6,529 bases of DNA from JAYWDA01 sp043747555 (GCA_043747555.1 JAYTOY010000093.1:1-6529), one strand, 5' to 3'. Positions 1-6,068 are shown, numbered from the stretch's first letter. The notes: a model not told the origin generated them from the sequence alone. Made by a program: numbers and translations.

Positions 1-924
1 ATCCAAAGAATTCCAAGGCTCACAAATACGATTCAATCGATCATCGATGATCACCCAAAGATAAAGTTTTACCTGACGGGTTCCAGTGCTAGAAAACTCA
101 GAAAAGGCCAATCTAATTTGATGCCCGGTCGTTTGATCTCATACGCCATGCACCCCTTATCAGTTCAAGAAATTGGTGGAGATTGGCAAGAAGACAAAGC
201 GCTTCAGTTCGGAACGCTCCCAGGAATTTATAAAAATGAAAATGAAACTGAAATTAAAAACTTGCTGAGGACCTACGCTTCAACTTATTTAAAAGAAGAA
301 ATTATGGCGGAATCTCTTGTTCGTCAAATTGATGGGTTCATTCGTTTTTTAAATGCAGCGGCCTTTAGCTCGGGTGAATTTTTAGATTATTCAAAACTAT
401 CTAAAAAAGCTAAAATCCCTAGACAGTCTGTTGTTCGTCATTTCGAAATTTTAGAGGACACTTTGATTGTTCGAAAAGTTGAAAATGATCCGCATTTGGA
501 TTTAGATTTTGTCGATTTAGTAAAGCATCCTCGCTTTTATTTTTTTGATTTAGGCGTTTTGAACGCTTTAAGAGGCAGTTTTTCTTTAAATCAAGAACGA
601 ATAGGTTATTTATTTGAACATCTTGTTTTTAATCAAATAATCAATTCATCAACAATCTTGCAGAATCAGCTCAATATTTATAATTTCAGAACGCGTGGGG
701 GGCTAGAAGTTGATTTTATAATTGATATTGATGGTAAAAAAACAGCCATAGAATGCAAGTCGTCTCAGTCAGTTTCTAGTTCAGAATTGAATGCAATAAA
801 AAAAATAGATACCTATTATCCTAAAATAAATAAAATAGTTATTTATAGAGGTTTGCGCGAGCTAAAAGATGGTGATGTTTGGATCTTACCTTTGCCAAAA
901 GCCTTACAAGTTCTAGGCTTGTAA
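1..924 (+). CDS. AAA+ ATPase with DUF4143-type C-terminal domain (5'-truncated by window edge)
   Basis: The reading frame is open from base 1, giving 307 visible residues, so the true start and the Walker A/B part lie to the left. An internal TTG/ATG at 118-123 is not a credible start because sensor-1-like sequence (FYLTGSSA, visible residues 23-30) lies upstream of it. In order: the end of the AAA module with the 'GR' after sensor 1 (MPGRLIS), a helical region, a winged-helix-like segment (about 131-160), and a C-terminal PD-(D/E)XK-like fold with E-V-D-F (236-239) and E-C-K (251-253). This layout matches the AAA_14/DUF4143 family of standalone ATPases, often called 'ATP-binding protein' or 'AAA family ATPase'. 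Their cellular role is poorly defined; some are antitoxin-like or defence-associated, but nothing here shows that. It converges on a related gene at 968-2146. By eye its 3' half is much more AT-rich than the rest of the window, which suggests transfer. Confidence 0.88.
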   Translation: MQRIPRLTNTIQSIIDDHPKIKFYLTGSSARKLRKGQSNLMPGRLISYAMHPLSVQEIGGDWQEDKALQFGTLPGIYKNENETEIKNLLRTYASTYLKEEIMAESLVRQIDGFIRFLNAAAFSSGEFLDYSKLSKKAKIPRQSVVRHFEILEDTLIVRKVENDPHLDLDFVDLVKHPRFYFFDLGVLNALRGSFSLNQERIGYLFEHLVFNQIINSSTILQNQLNIYNFRTRGGLEVDFIIDIDGKKTAIECKSSQSVSSSELNAIKKIDTYYPKINKIVIYRGLRELKDGDVWILPLPKALQVLGL

Positions 925-967
925 TATTATAAGTATTTTAGCCATCCCGTTCCACTCAACAAAAAAA

Positions 968-2146
968 CTAAGCTAGATCTTTAAAAAGCACTTTCGAATC
1001 AAGTGCTAAAACGGATTTGCAAGAAAGCGATTTGATCCCATCTATTTTCTGATTGATGAAGCTGATCAGGCAAGGCTCGTAAGTAGGATATCTTTTGCAA
1101 AATTCGCTCAGGCCCTTAAGCTCTGATTGTTCAACTTTCGTCGATTTTACTTCGATCGCCCATTTTTCTCCAGAAGGACCTTGAGCAATAAAATCAACTT
1201 CCCAGTCTCGATCTTTCCAATAAAAAAGATCCCAGCCTGACTCTAGAAAACGGGCGCCAATCGCATTTTCAAAATAATGACCAAACTGCTGCGGCGTTAA
1301 TTTTTGTGAAACAGGTCGCTCAAAGGCTCGTAGAAGCGCATTATCGTGAACAATTATTTTAGGTGGGCTGGCCTTGACCCGAAAACCGCTTTCTGAAAAC
1401 TTTTGAAGACCTGTCACTAAAAAACCGGCGTTCAGCAAATTAAGATAATGTTGAATTGTAGCGAGGGCCCCTCGGTCTTGAAGTTGGGCCTGAAGTTTAT
1501 TCAAGGAGACAATCTGTGCCGGAAGTTGTGTGGCCAGTAAAAACACTTGTCGAAACAGGGCTGGGTTCTCGACGGGATGAAGCTGCATGATATCTCGTCC
1601 GATGGCGGGCTCGACGATGGAGTCTTTAATGTAATCGCCCCAGCGATCTAAATCTTTTCGAAAGCGTTGAGCGCCGGGGTAACATCCAAATTCGATAAAA
1701 TCCTTTAAGGTCATGTTAAAAGTTTTTTGGGCTTCTGAAAAATTCCAATGGTTCGCTCGAATCAACTCGTAGCGGCCGGCCAGGGTTTCTTTTAAACTTT
1801 TTTCGATACTCAAGGCGGCGGATCCAGAAAGAATAAGTTTAGGTCTGTTTTCAGTTCCATCCCATAATTTTTTTATGACCTCAGACCAGCCATGAATTTT
1901 TTGTACTTCATCAATAGCAAGAAGCGGATTTTTTCTTGTCAGCGAGTGCTCCCACCAGCCTTGAATTTCTTCAAACTGAAGGGGTGTTGGCGAGTCTGCG
2001 GAATGGTAGTCTCCGGATGATGAAAGAACATTTTTGATCGCCGTTGTCTTGCCGATTTGACGAGGACCAATGACGACCTGAATAGGAGGATTCTTCTCAG
2101 AAAGGCGTGATTTCAGCAGAACTTCGATATGCCGTTTATTAGTCAT
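968..2146 (-). CDS. AAA+ ATPase with DUF4143-type C-terminal domain (complete)
   Basis: Complete 392-residue protein, a usual length for the family. Walker A is GPRQIGKTT (27-35), Walker B is LLAIDE (75-80), sensor 1 is LILSGSA (104-110), followed by the AGR motif (123-125) typical of AAA_14. A winged-helix-like stretch spans about 212-245. The C-terminal domain resembles a PD-(D/E)XK nuclease fold with E293, E-V-D-F (316-319) and E-V-K (332-334). All key ATPase residues are present, so ATP hydrolysis is likely. The substrate is unknown and nuclease activity is unproven in this family. The ATG at 2146 is chosen because Walker A falls at residue 27, as usual, and a promoter ends just upstream; no Shine-Dalgarno precedes it. 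It is divergent from dnaJ and convergent with the ATPase at 1-924, to which it is related in architecture but not closely in sequence. Its base composition resembles the chaperone genes, unlike that of its partner. Confidence 0.9.
   Translation of the reverse strand: MTNKRHIEVLLKSRLSEKNPPIQVVIGPRQIGKTTAIKNVLSSSGDYHSADSPTPLQFEEIQGWWEHSLTRKNPLLAIDEVQKIHGWSEVIKKLWDGTENRPKLILSGSAALSIEKSLKETLAGRYELIRANHWNFSEAQKTFNMTLKDFIEFGCYPGAQRFRKDLDRWGDYIKDSIVEPAIGRDIMQLHPVENPALFRQVFLLATQLPAQIVSLNKLQAQLQDRGALATIQHYLNLLNAGFLVTGLQKFSESGFRVKASPPKIIVHDNALLRAFERPVSQKLTPQQFGHYFENAIGARFLESGWDLFYWKDRDWEVDFIAQGPSGEKWAIEVKSTKVEQSELKGLSEFCKRYPTYEPCLISFINQKIDGIKSLSCKSVLALDSKVLFKDLA
983..1007 (-). other. hairpin with T-run inside the 3' end of the ATPase gene (CIRCE-like half-sites)
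   Basis: On the minus strand, AGCACTT (1007-1001) and AAGTGCT (993-987) form a perfect 7-bp stem with a 7-nt loop, followed by five T (987-983, sharing its first base with the stem). It resembles a short intrinsic terminator, or a CIRCE operator (TTAGCACTC-N9-GAGTGCTAA) with the wrong spacer. It lies within the last codons of the ATPase, before the stop codon, so termination here would give a non-stop mRNA. A function is therefore doubtful. Confidence 0.25.
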
Positions 2147-2152
2147 TTCAAT

Positions 2153-2181
2153 AGTTTAATACTATATTTACAATTTGTCAA
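2153..2181 (-). promoter_or_regulatory. sigma70-type promoter of the minus-strand ATPase
   Basis: Read on the minus strand, a perfect -35 TTGACA (2181-2176) is followed by a 17-nt spacer and a -10 TAAACT (2158-2153, 4 of 6 consensus). Only six bases separate the -10 from the ATG at 2146, so the A of the start codon lies about where transcription should begin. No Shine-Dalgarno fits in front. The likely product is a leaderless mRNA. Confidence 0.55.
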
Positions 2182-2206
2182 ATGGAGTCGATAAATCGTT
2201 ATTGTC

Positions 2207-2221
2207 TCTCTGGTGCAGAGA
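2207..2221. repeat. small inverted repeat in the divergent promoter region
   Basis: TCTCTG (2207-2212) and CAGAGA (2216-2221) are perfect 6-bp arms around GTG. The element sits between the two -35 boxes of the divergent promoters (2176-2181 on minus, 2237-2242 on plus), a position where one regulator could affect both. It is short enough to occur by chance. Confidence 0.25.
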
Positions 2222-2236
2222 TAAACTGTGATTCCC

Positions 2237-2265
2237 TTGACAGGCATTAAGACGCACTTCATATT
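2237..2265 (+). promoter_or_regulatory. candidate promoter of dnaJ
   Basis: Perfect -35 TTGACA (2237-2242), 17-nt spacer, and -10 CATATT (2260-2265, 4 of 6 consensus). Nine bases separate the -10 from the dnaJ ATG at 2275, so the transcript would have a leader of about zero to three bases. The sequence before the ATG (gctctaacc) has no purine-rich Shine-Dalgarno, which fits leaderless or SD-independent initiation. The -35 preceded by CCC (CCCTTGACA) also recalls heat-shock-sigma -35 elements, but no CCCCAT-like -10 follows. Confidence 0.45.
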
Positions 2266-2274
2266 GCTCTAACC

Positions 2275-3390
2275 ATGGCAAGCCCGCGCGATTTTTACGA
2301 TATACTCGGAGTCCCTAAAGACGCTGATCAAGACACTATTAAAAAAGCTTATCGAAAGCTTGCGATGCAATTTCATCCGGATAAAAATCCTGATAATCCA
2401 GAAGCCTTAGAAAAATTTAAAGAGTGTGCTGGTGCTTACGAGGTTTTGGGCGATACCCAGAAGCGCGCGCAGTACGACCGTTTTGGTCCTGAAGCCTTTC
2501 GGGGCGGTCGAAGTGGCGGCGGTGGATTTCAAAATGCCGAAGATATTTTTTCAAACTTCGGCGATATTTTTGGAGATCTTTTCGGCGGAGGCGGCGGACA
2601 AAGTCGGCAGCGCCGAAACCGCACCGATCCACGCCGCGGGGCTGATCTAAGATATTTAACCGAAGTTTCTTTGCAGGAAGTTTTAAAAGGCGTTGAAAAA
2701 GAGCTGCAATTTGATTGCGAAGAAGGCTGCGGCGAATGCAAAGGTTCGGGCTCAGAAAAAGGCACAAAGCCCACCACTTGCACAACTTGCGGAGGATCGG
2801 GCCAAGTCGTTTCGAGGCAGGGATTTTTTGCGATGGCCAGCACCTGTCCAGGTTGCCGAGGGCAGGGCAGTCAGGTCAAAGATCCGTGTAAAAAATGTCG
2901 CGGCGAAGGTCGCGTACAAGCCCATCGCAGTTTAAAAGTCAGTATTCCAGCTGGTGTTGATACCGGCACAAGATTGCGTGTCACTGGCGAAGGTGAAGGC
3001 GGCTATAACGGGGGACCTGGCGGCGATTTATATGTCGAAGTTCGAGTTGCTGAAGATGATCGTTTTGAAAGACGCGATGAAGATTTATTTTCTATTTTAC
3101 AAGTTTCTTATCTGCAACTTCTTTTGGGCGCAGAATTAAAAGCAGAAACGCTTGAGGGCGAAAAGAAAATTGAAATTCCTAAAGGCACAAAACCAGGTGA
3201 TACGGTGAAGCTTTCAGGTCAAGGCTTACCTTCTTTGCGGGGACGCCGCAGGGGTGATATTCATTATCAAGTCATGGTCGAATTTCCTGATAAAATTAGC
3301 AAAGAAGAAGAAAAAATTCTGCGACAATTAGCTGATTTACAAAAAATTTCAGTGGCAGATGCATCTTCTTTGTTCGGCAGGAAAAAATGA
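2275..3390 (+). CDS. dnaJ: chaperone protein DnaJ (Hsp40, class A)
   Basis: Cytosolic co-chaperone that binds unfolded proteins, hands them to DnaK and stimulates DnaK ATP hydrolysis. At 371 residues it is normal length with all class A parts in order: J domain (about 5-70) with the essential HPD at 34-36; Gly/Phe-rich region (about 71-108); zinc-binding domain with four CxxCxGxG repeats at 152-159, 169-176, 191-198 and 205-212, all eight cysteines present; then C-terminal substrate-binding domains (about 217-340) and a short tail. The ATG at 2275 gives the standard start a few residues before 'DFYDILGV', and no better start exists, although it lacks a Shine-Dalgarno. Its TGA overlaps the next ATG (ATGA at 3387-3390), which suggests translational coupling. 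dnaK follows after one intervening gene, the reverse of the frequent dnaK-dnaJ order. Confidence 0.97.
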   Translation: MASPRDFYDILGVPKDADQDTIKKAYRKLAMQFHPDKNPDNPEALEKFKECAGAYEVLGDTQKRAQYDRFGPEAFRGGRSGGGGFQNAEDIFSNFGDIFGDLFGGGGGQSRQRRNRTDPRRGADLRYLTEVSLQEVLKGVEKELQFDCEEGCGECKGSGSEKGTKPTTCTTCGGSGQVVSRQGFFAMASTCPGCRGQGSQVKDPCKKCRGEGRVQAHRSLKVSIPAGVDTGTRLRVTGEGEGGYNGGPGGDLYVEVRVAEDDRFERRDEDLFSILQVSYLQLLLGAELKAETLEGEKKIEIPKGTKPGDTVKLSGQGLPSLRGRRRGDIHYQVMVEFPDKISKEEEKILRQLADLQKISVADASSLFGRKK

Positions 3391-3848
3391 GCGAAGAATC
3401 ATCCCTAAAAACAGTGGGCCCGGATGTTTTGAAGTCGGCTTTGGAGCTAGCTCAGATTTTAAAAAAAGATTCCGAAGCTTTAGATACTGAAACTTGGTCG
3501 CGAGGCGATCAGTTTTTAATTATTGCCAATGATCCAACCATTGAAAAAAAAATGGCCGACCTTTCTGAATTAAAAATTTCAATCATTAAAGAAGCGATTG
3601 AGGATTTAGCAAATCGTGGCCAGGTTTTAGGCGAAGCTTTTCTCGGACTGACTTATTTTGAAAATGAAGTGCAGACGTTTATCTGTCAAAATCACGAAAT
3701 TCCTTTGGGAAAAGTGGTTTTTAAAATTGGCATTCGAGATCTTGAGGCTTTCCTGCAATGGCGCCGAGGTGCTGTTGGTGCAGTCTCAGCGGATGAAATG
3801 AATGCAGGCATTTACCGGTTGTCTGCTTTATGGGCTGAATTACTGTAG
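3387..3848 (+). CDS. conserved-looking protein of unknown function between dnaJ and dnaK
   Basis: I do not recognise this 153-residue protein. Its start overlaps the dnaJ stop by four bases (ATGA), and a weak Shine-Dalgarno (AGGA, 3379-3382) lies inside the dnaJ 3' end, so it is almost certainly co-transcribed and translationally coupled with dnaJ. No signal peptide or membrane segment is visible, so it is probably cytosolic. The N-terminal half (about 10-85) is acidic and probably mainly helical. Residues 86-130 look like alternating short strands (LGLTYF, VQTFICQ, GKVVFKIG), followed by a helical end with a double arginine (WRRG, 125-128) and tryptophans at 125 and 149. There are three tryptophans (37, 125, 149) and one cysteine (100). 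It lacks the long coiled coil and C-terminal beta features expected of GrpE, and it is not HrcA. A role as chaperone accessory factor is inferred from position only. Confidence 0.8.
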   Translation: MSEESSLKTVGPDVLKSALELAQILKKDSEALDTETWSRGDQFLIIANDPTIEKKMADLSELKISIIKEAIEDLANRGQVLGEAFLGLTYFENEVQTFICQNHEIPLGKVVFKIGIRDLEAFLQWRRGAVGAVSADEMNAGIYRLSALWAELL

Positions 3849-3884
3849 CCATTTTATGTACAATCTTTACTTTTTGATCCCTTC

Positions 3885-3894
3885 AAAAAAAAAA
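3885..3894 (+). other. A10 tract downstream of the dnaJ operon
   Basis: Ten consecutive A preceded by the weak inverted repeat TTTTTGA (3871-3877) / TCAAAAA (3883-3889). There is no GC-rich stem and no T-run in the plus direction, so it is not a recognisable intrinsic terminator for the dnaJ operon. The tract may bend DNA upstream of the dnaK promoters. No terminator for the upstream operon is visible in 3849-4103, so readthrough into dnaK is possible. Confidence 0.3.
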
Positions 3895-3907
3895 TTCTGT
3901 TAATCAG

Positions 3908-3936
3908 GTGCTCATAATCGATGTAAATATGAGCAC
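3908..3936. promoter_or_regulatory. perfect 9-bp inverted repeat, candidate operator upstream of dnaK
   Basis: GTGCTCATA (3908-3916) and TATGAGCAC (3928-3936) are perfect arms around an 11-nt spacer. The centre-to-centre distance is 20 bp, about two helical turns, which suits a dimeric DNA-binding protein. No T-run follows, so it is not a terminator. It lies just upstream of a consensus -10 box at 3967-3972. It differs in sequence and spacing from CIRCE (TTAGCACTC-N9-GAGTGCTAA), so HrcA is not the obvious ligand. Confidence 0.5.
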
Positions 3937-3966
3937 AGACAGTACGAATTGCGCCCCAGTCTGTAC

Positions 3967-3972
3967 TATAAT
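3967..3972 (+). promoter_or_regulatory. consensus -10 box (TATAAT) upstream of dnaK
   Basis: Exact TATAAT. The bases where a -35 should be (about 3943-3950, tacgaatt) match TTGACA poorly, and there is no TGn extension, so if it is a promoter it would need an activator or be weak. A candidate operator lies upstream at 3908-3936. Transcription would begin near 3979 and give a leader of about 125 nt containing the hairpin at 4002-4020. Confidence 0.4.
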
Positions 3973-4001
3973 TTATAAGTCATTGAAATTATTAGTAAAA
4001 A

Positions 4002-4020
4002 AGACTTTAAAAAAAAGTCT
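4002..4020 (+). other. A/T-rich hairpin in the predicted dnaK leader
   Basis: AGACTTT (4002-4008) and AAAGTCT (4014-4020) form a perfect 7-bp stem with an A5 loop. No T-run follows. It precedes the heat-shock-like promoter at 4030-4057, so it would be in the mRNA only if transcription starts at the upstream -10 (3967-3972). The right arm continues into GTA, giving an 8-bp direct repeat AGTCTGTA at 3958-3965 and 4016-4023. Confidence 0.35.
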
Positions 4021-4029
4021 GTAGGCAGC

Positions 4030-4057
4030 CTTGACGAAGTTAGCATTGACCTCAAAT
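4030..4057 (+). promoter_or_regulatory. candidate heat-shock (sigma32-like) promoter of dnaK
   Basis: CTTGACG (4030-4036), a 13-nt spacer, then CCTCAAAT (4050-4057) resemble the proteobacterial sigma32 pattern CTTGAAA / CCCCATNT: five of seven in the -35 and CC-C-A-T positions in the -10. The predicted start near 4064 would leave a leader of about 40 nt ending in a good ribosome-binding site. This fits stress induction of dnaK. Whether this organism has such a sigma factor cannot be seen here. Confidence 0.4.
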
Positions 4058-4091
4058 TAATTGTGAAAACAAGTAGTTCCAGAATTCATAT

Positions 4092-4097
4092 AAGGAG
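4092..4097 (+). promoter_or_regulatory. strong Shine-Dalgarno of dnaK
   Basis: AAGGAG lies six bases before the ATG at 4104. It fixes the dnaK start and contrasts with dnaJ and the minus-strand ATPase, neither of which has a Shine-Dalgarno. Confidence 0.85.
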
Positions 4098-4103
4098 TCA
4101 GAA

Positions 4104-6011
4104 ATGGGAAAAATTATCGGTATTGATTTAGGAACCACAAACTCAGTGGTTGCTATCATGGAGGGCGGCGAGCCTAAAGTTCTTGTCAACGAAGAGGGCG
4201 CTAGAACAACTCCATCAGTTGTTGCTTTCACTAAAGACGGGGAGCGTTTAGTTGGCCAGATCGCAAAGCGCCAGGCTGTAACAAACCCAGAAAACACCAT
4301 TTTTTCTTCTAAACGATTTATTGGTCGCAGATTTAATGAAATTACAGAAGAAACAAAGTTAGTTCCTTATTCAGTGGCTGAAAAAGGCAACGATATTGCT
4401 TTTAAAGTGCGCGATAAATTAGTTTCTCCAGAAGAAATCGCAGCCGCCGTTTTAGGAAAACTTAAAAAAGTCGCTGAAGATTATTTAGGCCATGAAGTGA
4501 CTGAAGCTGTCGTCACAGTGCCGGCTTACTTTAACGATTCCCAGCGGCAAGCAACCAAAGATGCCGGCAAAATTGCAGGTCTTGAAATCAAGCGGATTAT
4601 CAATGAACCAACAGCTGCGGCTTTGGCTTACGGGTTAGATAAAAAGAAAAATCAAAAAATTGTGATCTATGACTTCGGTGGCGGTACATTTGATATCTCT
4701 ATCCTTGAAGTTGGCGATGGTGTTGTTGAAGTTAAATCGACCAACGGTGACACTCATTTGGGTGGTGATAATTTTGACACTCGTATTTTAGAGTGGATGA
4801 TCACAGAATTTAAAAAAGACCAAGGCATTGATCTAAAGTCAGACAAAATGGCTTTACAGCGTTTAAAAGAAGCGGCTGAAAAAGCAAAAATTGAACTTTC
4901 AAATTCGCAAGAAACTGAAATCAATTTGCCATTCGTAACGGCTGATCAAACCGGTCCAAAACATTTACAAATGAAATTGACCCGTTCGAAATTTGAACAG
5001 ATGGTTGATGACTTGATCAAACGTGCAACAGAAGCTTGTAAAAAAGCTTTGGCTGATTCCGGATTAAAATTAACTGAAATTGATGAAGTTGTTTTGGTGG
5101 GTGGATCGACTCGTATTCCTGCCATCCAAAAAGCCGTAAAAGATTTTTTTGGTAAAGAGCCAAACCGATCTGTGAATCCCGATGAAGTTGTCGCTGTTGG
5201 CGCGGCCGTACAAGGCGGCGTTCTTAGTGGCGACGTAAAAGACGTTCTTCTTTTAGATGTCACTCCATTATCGCTAGGAATTGAAACCCTGGGCGGCGTA
5301 ATGACTGTTTTAATTGAAAGAAACACAACAATCCCGACCAAAAAAGCGCAAGTGTTTTCAACAGCGGCAGATAACCAGCCAGCCGTTGATATTCACGTGT
5401 TACAAGGTGAACGAAAAATGTCTTCAGATAATAAAACTTTGGGACGCTTTGAGCTTGTTGGTTTACCACCAGCGCCGCGCGGAGTTCCACAAGTTGAAGT
5501 GGCCTTTGATATCGATGCTAATGGTATCTTAAGTGTTTCAGCCAAAGACATGAGCTCGGGAAAATCTCAGCAAATCAAGATCACAGCACAAAGTGGCTTA
5601 AGTGAAGAAGAAATTAAAAAAGCCGTTCGTGAAGCTGAACTTCATGCTGAGGAAGATAAAACTAAAACAGAAACAGCCCAAGTGCGGAATAACTTGGACA
5701 ATATGATCTATCAAACTGAAAAACTGATCACTGATTCAGGTGCGCAATTACCTGAAGGTGATGTGTCTTCAGCCAAAGAAACCGTTGCAGAAGCTAAAAA
5801 GCTTTTGGAATCTGCTGGTGAGCTGGCAGCTTTAAAAGCTACTTTTGAAAAACTGCAAGCGATCACACACAAGCTGACCGCTGAAGTTTACAAAAAACAG
5901 GGTGCTGCAGGAGCGGGAGCCGAAGGCGCCGCAGGTGCTGAGCCTGGTGCTGACCAGAAAAAGCCAGGCGAAGAAGATGTGATCGACGCTGACTTTAAAG
6001 ACGTCAACTAA
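4104..6011 (+). CDS. dnaK: chaperone protein DnaK (Hsp70)
   Basis: ATP-driven cytosolic chaperone that binds exposed hydrophobic segments; DnaJ (encoded upstream) triggers its ATPase and a GrpE, not in this window, would exchange nucleotide. Its 635 residues are normal. Visible signatures: phosphate-1 IGIDLGTTNS (5-14), K70 at the catalytic lysine position, a Gram-negative-type insertion after RFIGRRF (71-77), VPAYFNDSQRQAT (139-151), NEPTAAALAYG (167-177), phosphate-2 YDFGGGTFD (189-197) with T195 at the autophosphorylation position, adenosine motif VLVGGSTRIP (330-339), interdomain linker DVLLLDVTP (380-388), beta-sandwich substrate domain to about 500, helical lid (about 500-600), a Gly/Ala-rich spacer (600-616) and an acidic tail ending in DADFKDVN. 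Nothing is missing. The start is set by AAGGAG at 4092-4097. It has its own upstream promoter candidates and ends at a strong terminator, so it is probably mainly monocistronic. Confidence 0.98.
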   Translation: MGKIIGIDLGTTNSVVAIMEGGEPKVLVNEEGARTTPSVVAFTKDGERLVGQIAKRQAVTNPENTIFSSKRFIGRRFNEITEETKLVPYSVAEKGNDIAFKVRDKLVSPEEIAAAVLGKLKKVAEDYLGHEVTEAVVTVPAYFNDSQRQATKDAGKIAGLEIKRIINEPTAAALAYGLDKKKNQKIVIYDFGGGTFDISILEVGDGVVEVKSTNGDTHLGGDNFDTRILEWMITEFKKDQGIDLKSDKMALQRLKEAAEKAKIELSNSQETEINLPFVTADQTGPKHLQMKLTRSKFEQMVDDLIKRATEACKKALADSGLKLTEIDEVVLVGGSTRIPAIQKAVKDFFGKEPNRSVNPDEVVAVGAAVQGGVLSGDVKDVLLLDVTPLSLGIETLGGVMTVLIERNTTIPTKKAQVFSTAADNQPAVDIHVLQGERKMSSDNKTLGRFELVGLPPAPRGVPQVEVAFDIDANGILSVSAKDMSSGKSQQIKITAQSGLSEEEIKKAVREAELHAEEDKTKTETAQVRNNLDNMIYQTEKLITDSGAQLPEGDVSSAKETVAEAKKLLESAGELAALKATFEKLQAITHKLTAEVYKKQGAAGAGAEGAAGAEPGADQKKPGEEDVIDADFKDVN

Positions 6012-6016
6012 AACTC

Positions 6017-6050
6017 AAAGGCCGTTTCCAAAAGAAACGGCCTTTTTTTT
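6017..6050 (+). terminator. intrinsic terminator of dnaK
   Basis: A perfect 12-bp stem, AAAGGCCGTTTC (6017-6028) with GAAACGGCCTTT (6034-6045), a five-base loop and a run of eight T (6043-6050) start a few bases after the dnaK stop. It is a textbook Rho-independent terminator. The leading AAA also gives a short T-run on the opposite strand, so weak action in the minus direction is possible. Confidence 0.95.
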
Positions 6051-6068
6051 AAAACTTAAATTTATCTT

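Noticed and set aside
118..924. A 268-residue gene starting at TTG 118
   Set aside because: The frame is open to base 1 and encodes family-typical sensor-1 sequence upstream, so this is an internal codon of a truncated gene.
2417..2843. Open frames antisense to dnaJ (2417-2785, 2529-2843)
   Set aside because: They lie wholly over an intact dnaJ, resemble no protein and have arginine/proline/cysteine-rich shadow composition.
2426..3139. Plus-strand open frames at 2426-2650, 2693-2935 and 2954-3139
   Set aside because: Out-of-frame shadows of dnaJ.
3849..4103. Classical CIRCE/HrcA operator before dnaK
   Set aside because: No TTAGCACTC-N9-GAGTGCTAA is present; the inverted repeat there has a different sequence and spacing.
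4052..4300. Minus-strand 82-residue open frame over the dnaK start
   Set aside because: Mostly antisense to the conserved DnaK N-terminus; no recognisable protein.
4946..5532. Open frames over dnaK (4946-5341 -, 5260-5490 -, 5314-5532 +)
   Set aside because: Shadows of a full-length, well-conserved dnaK.
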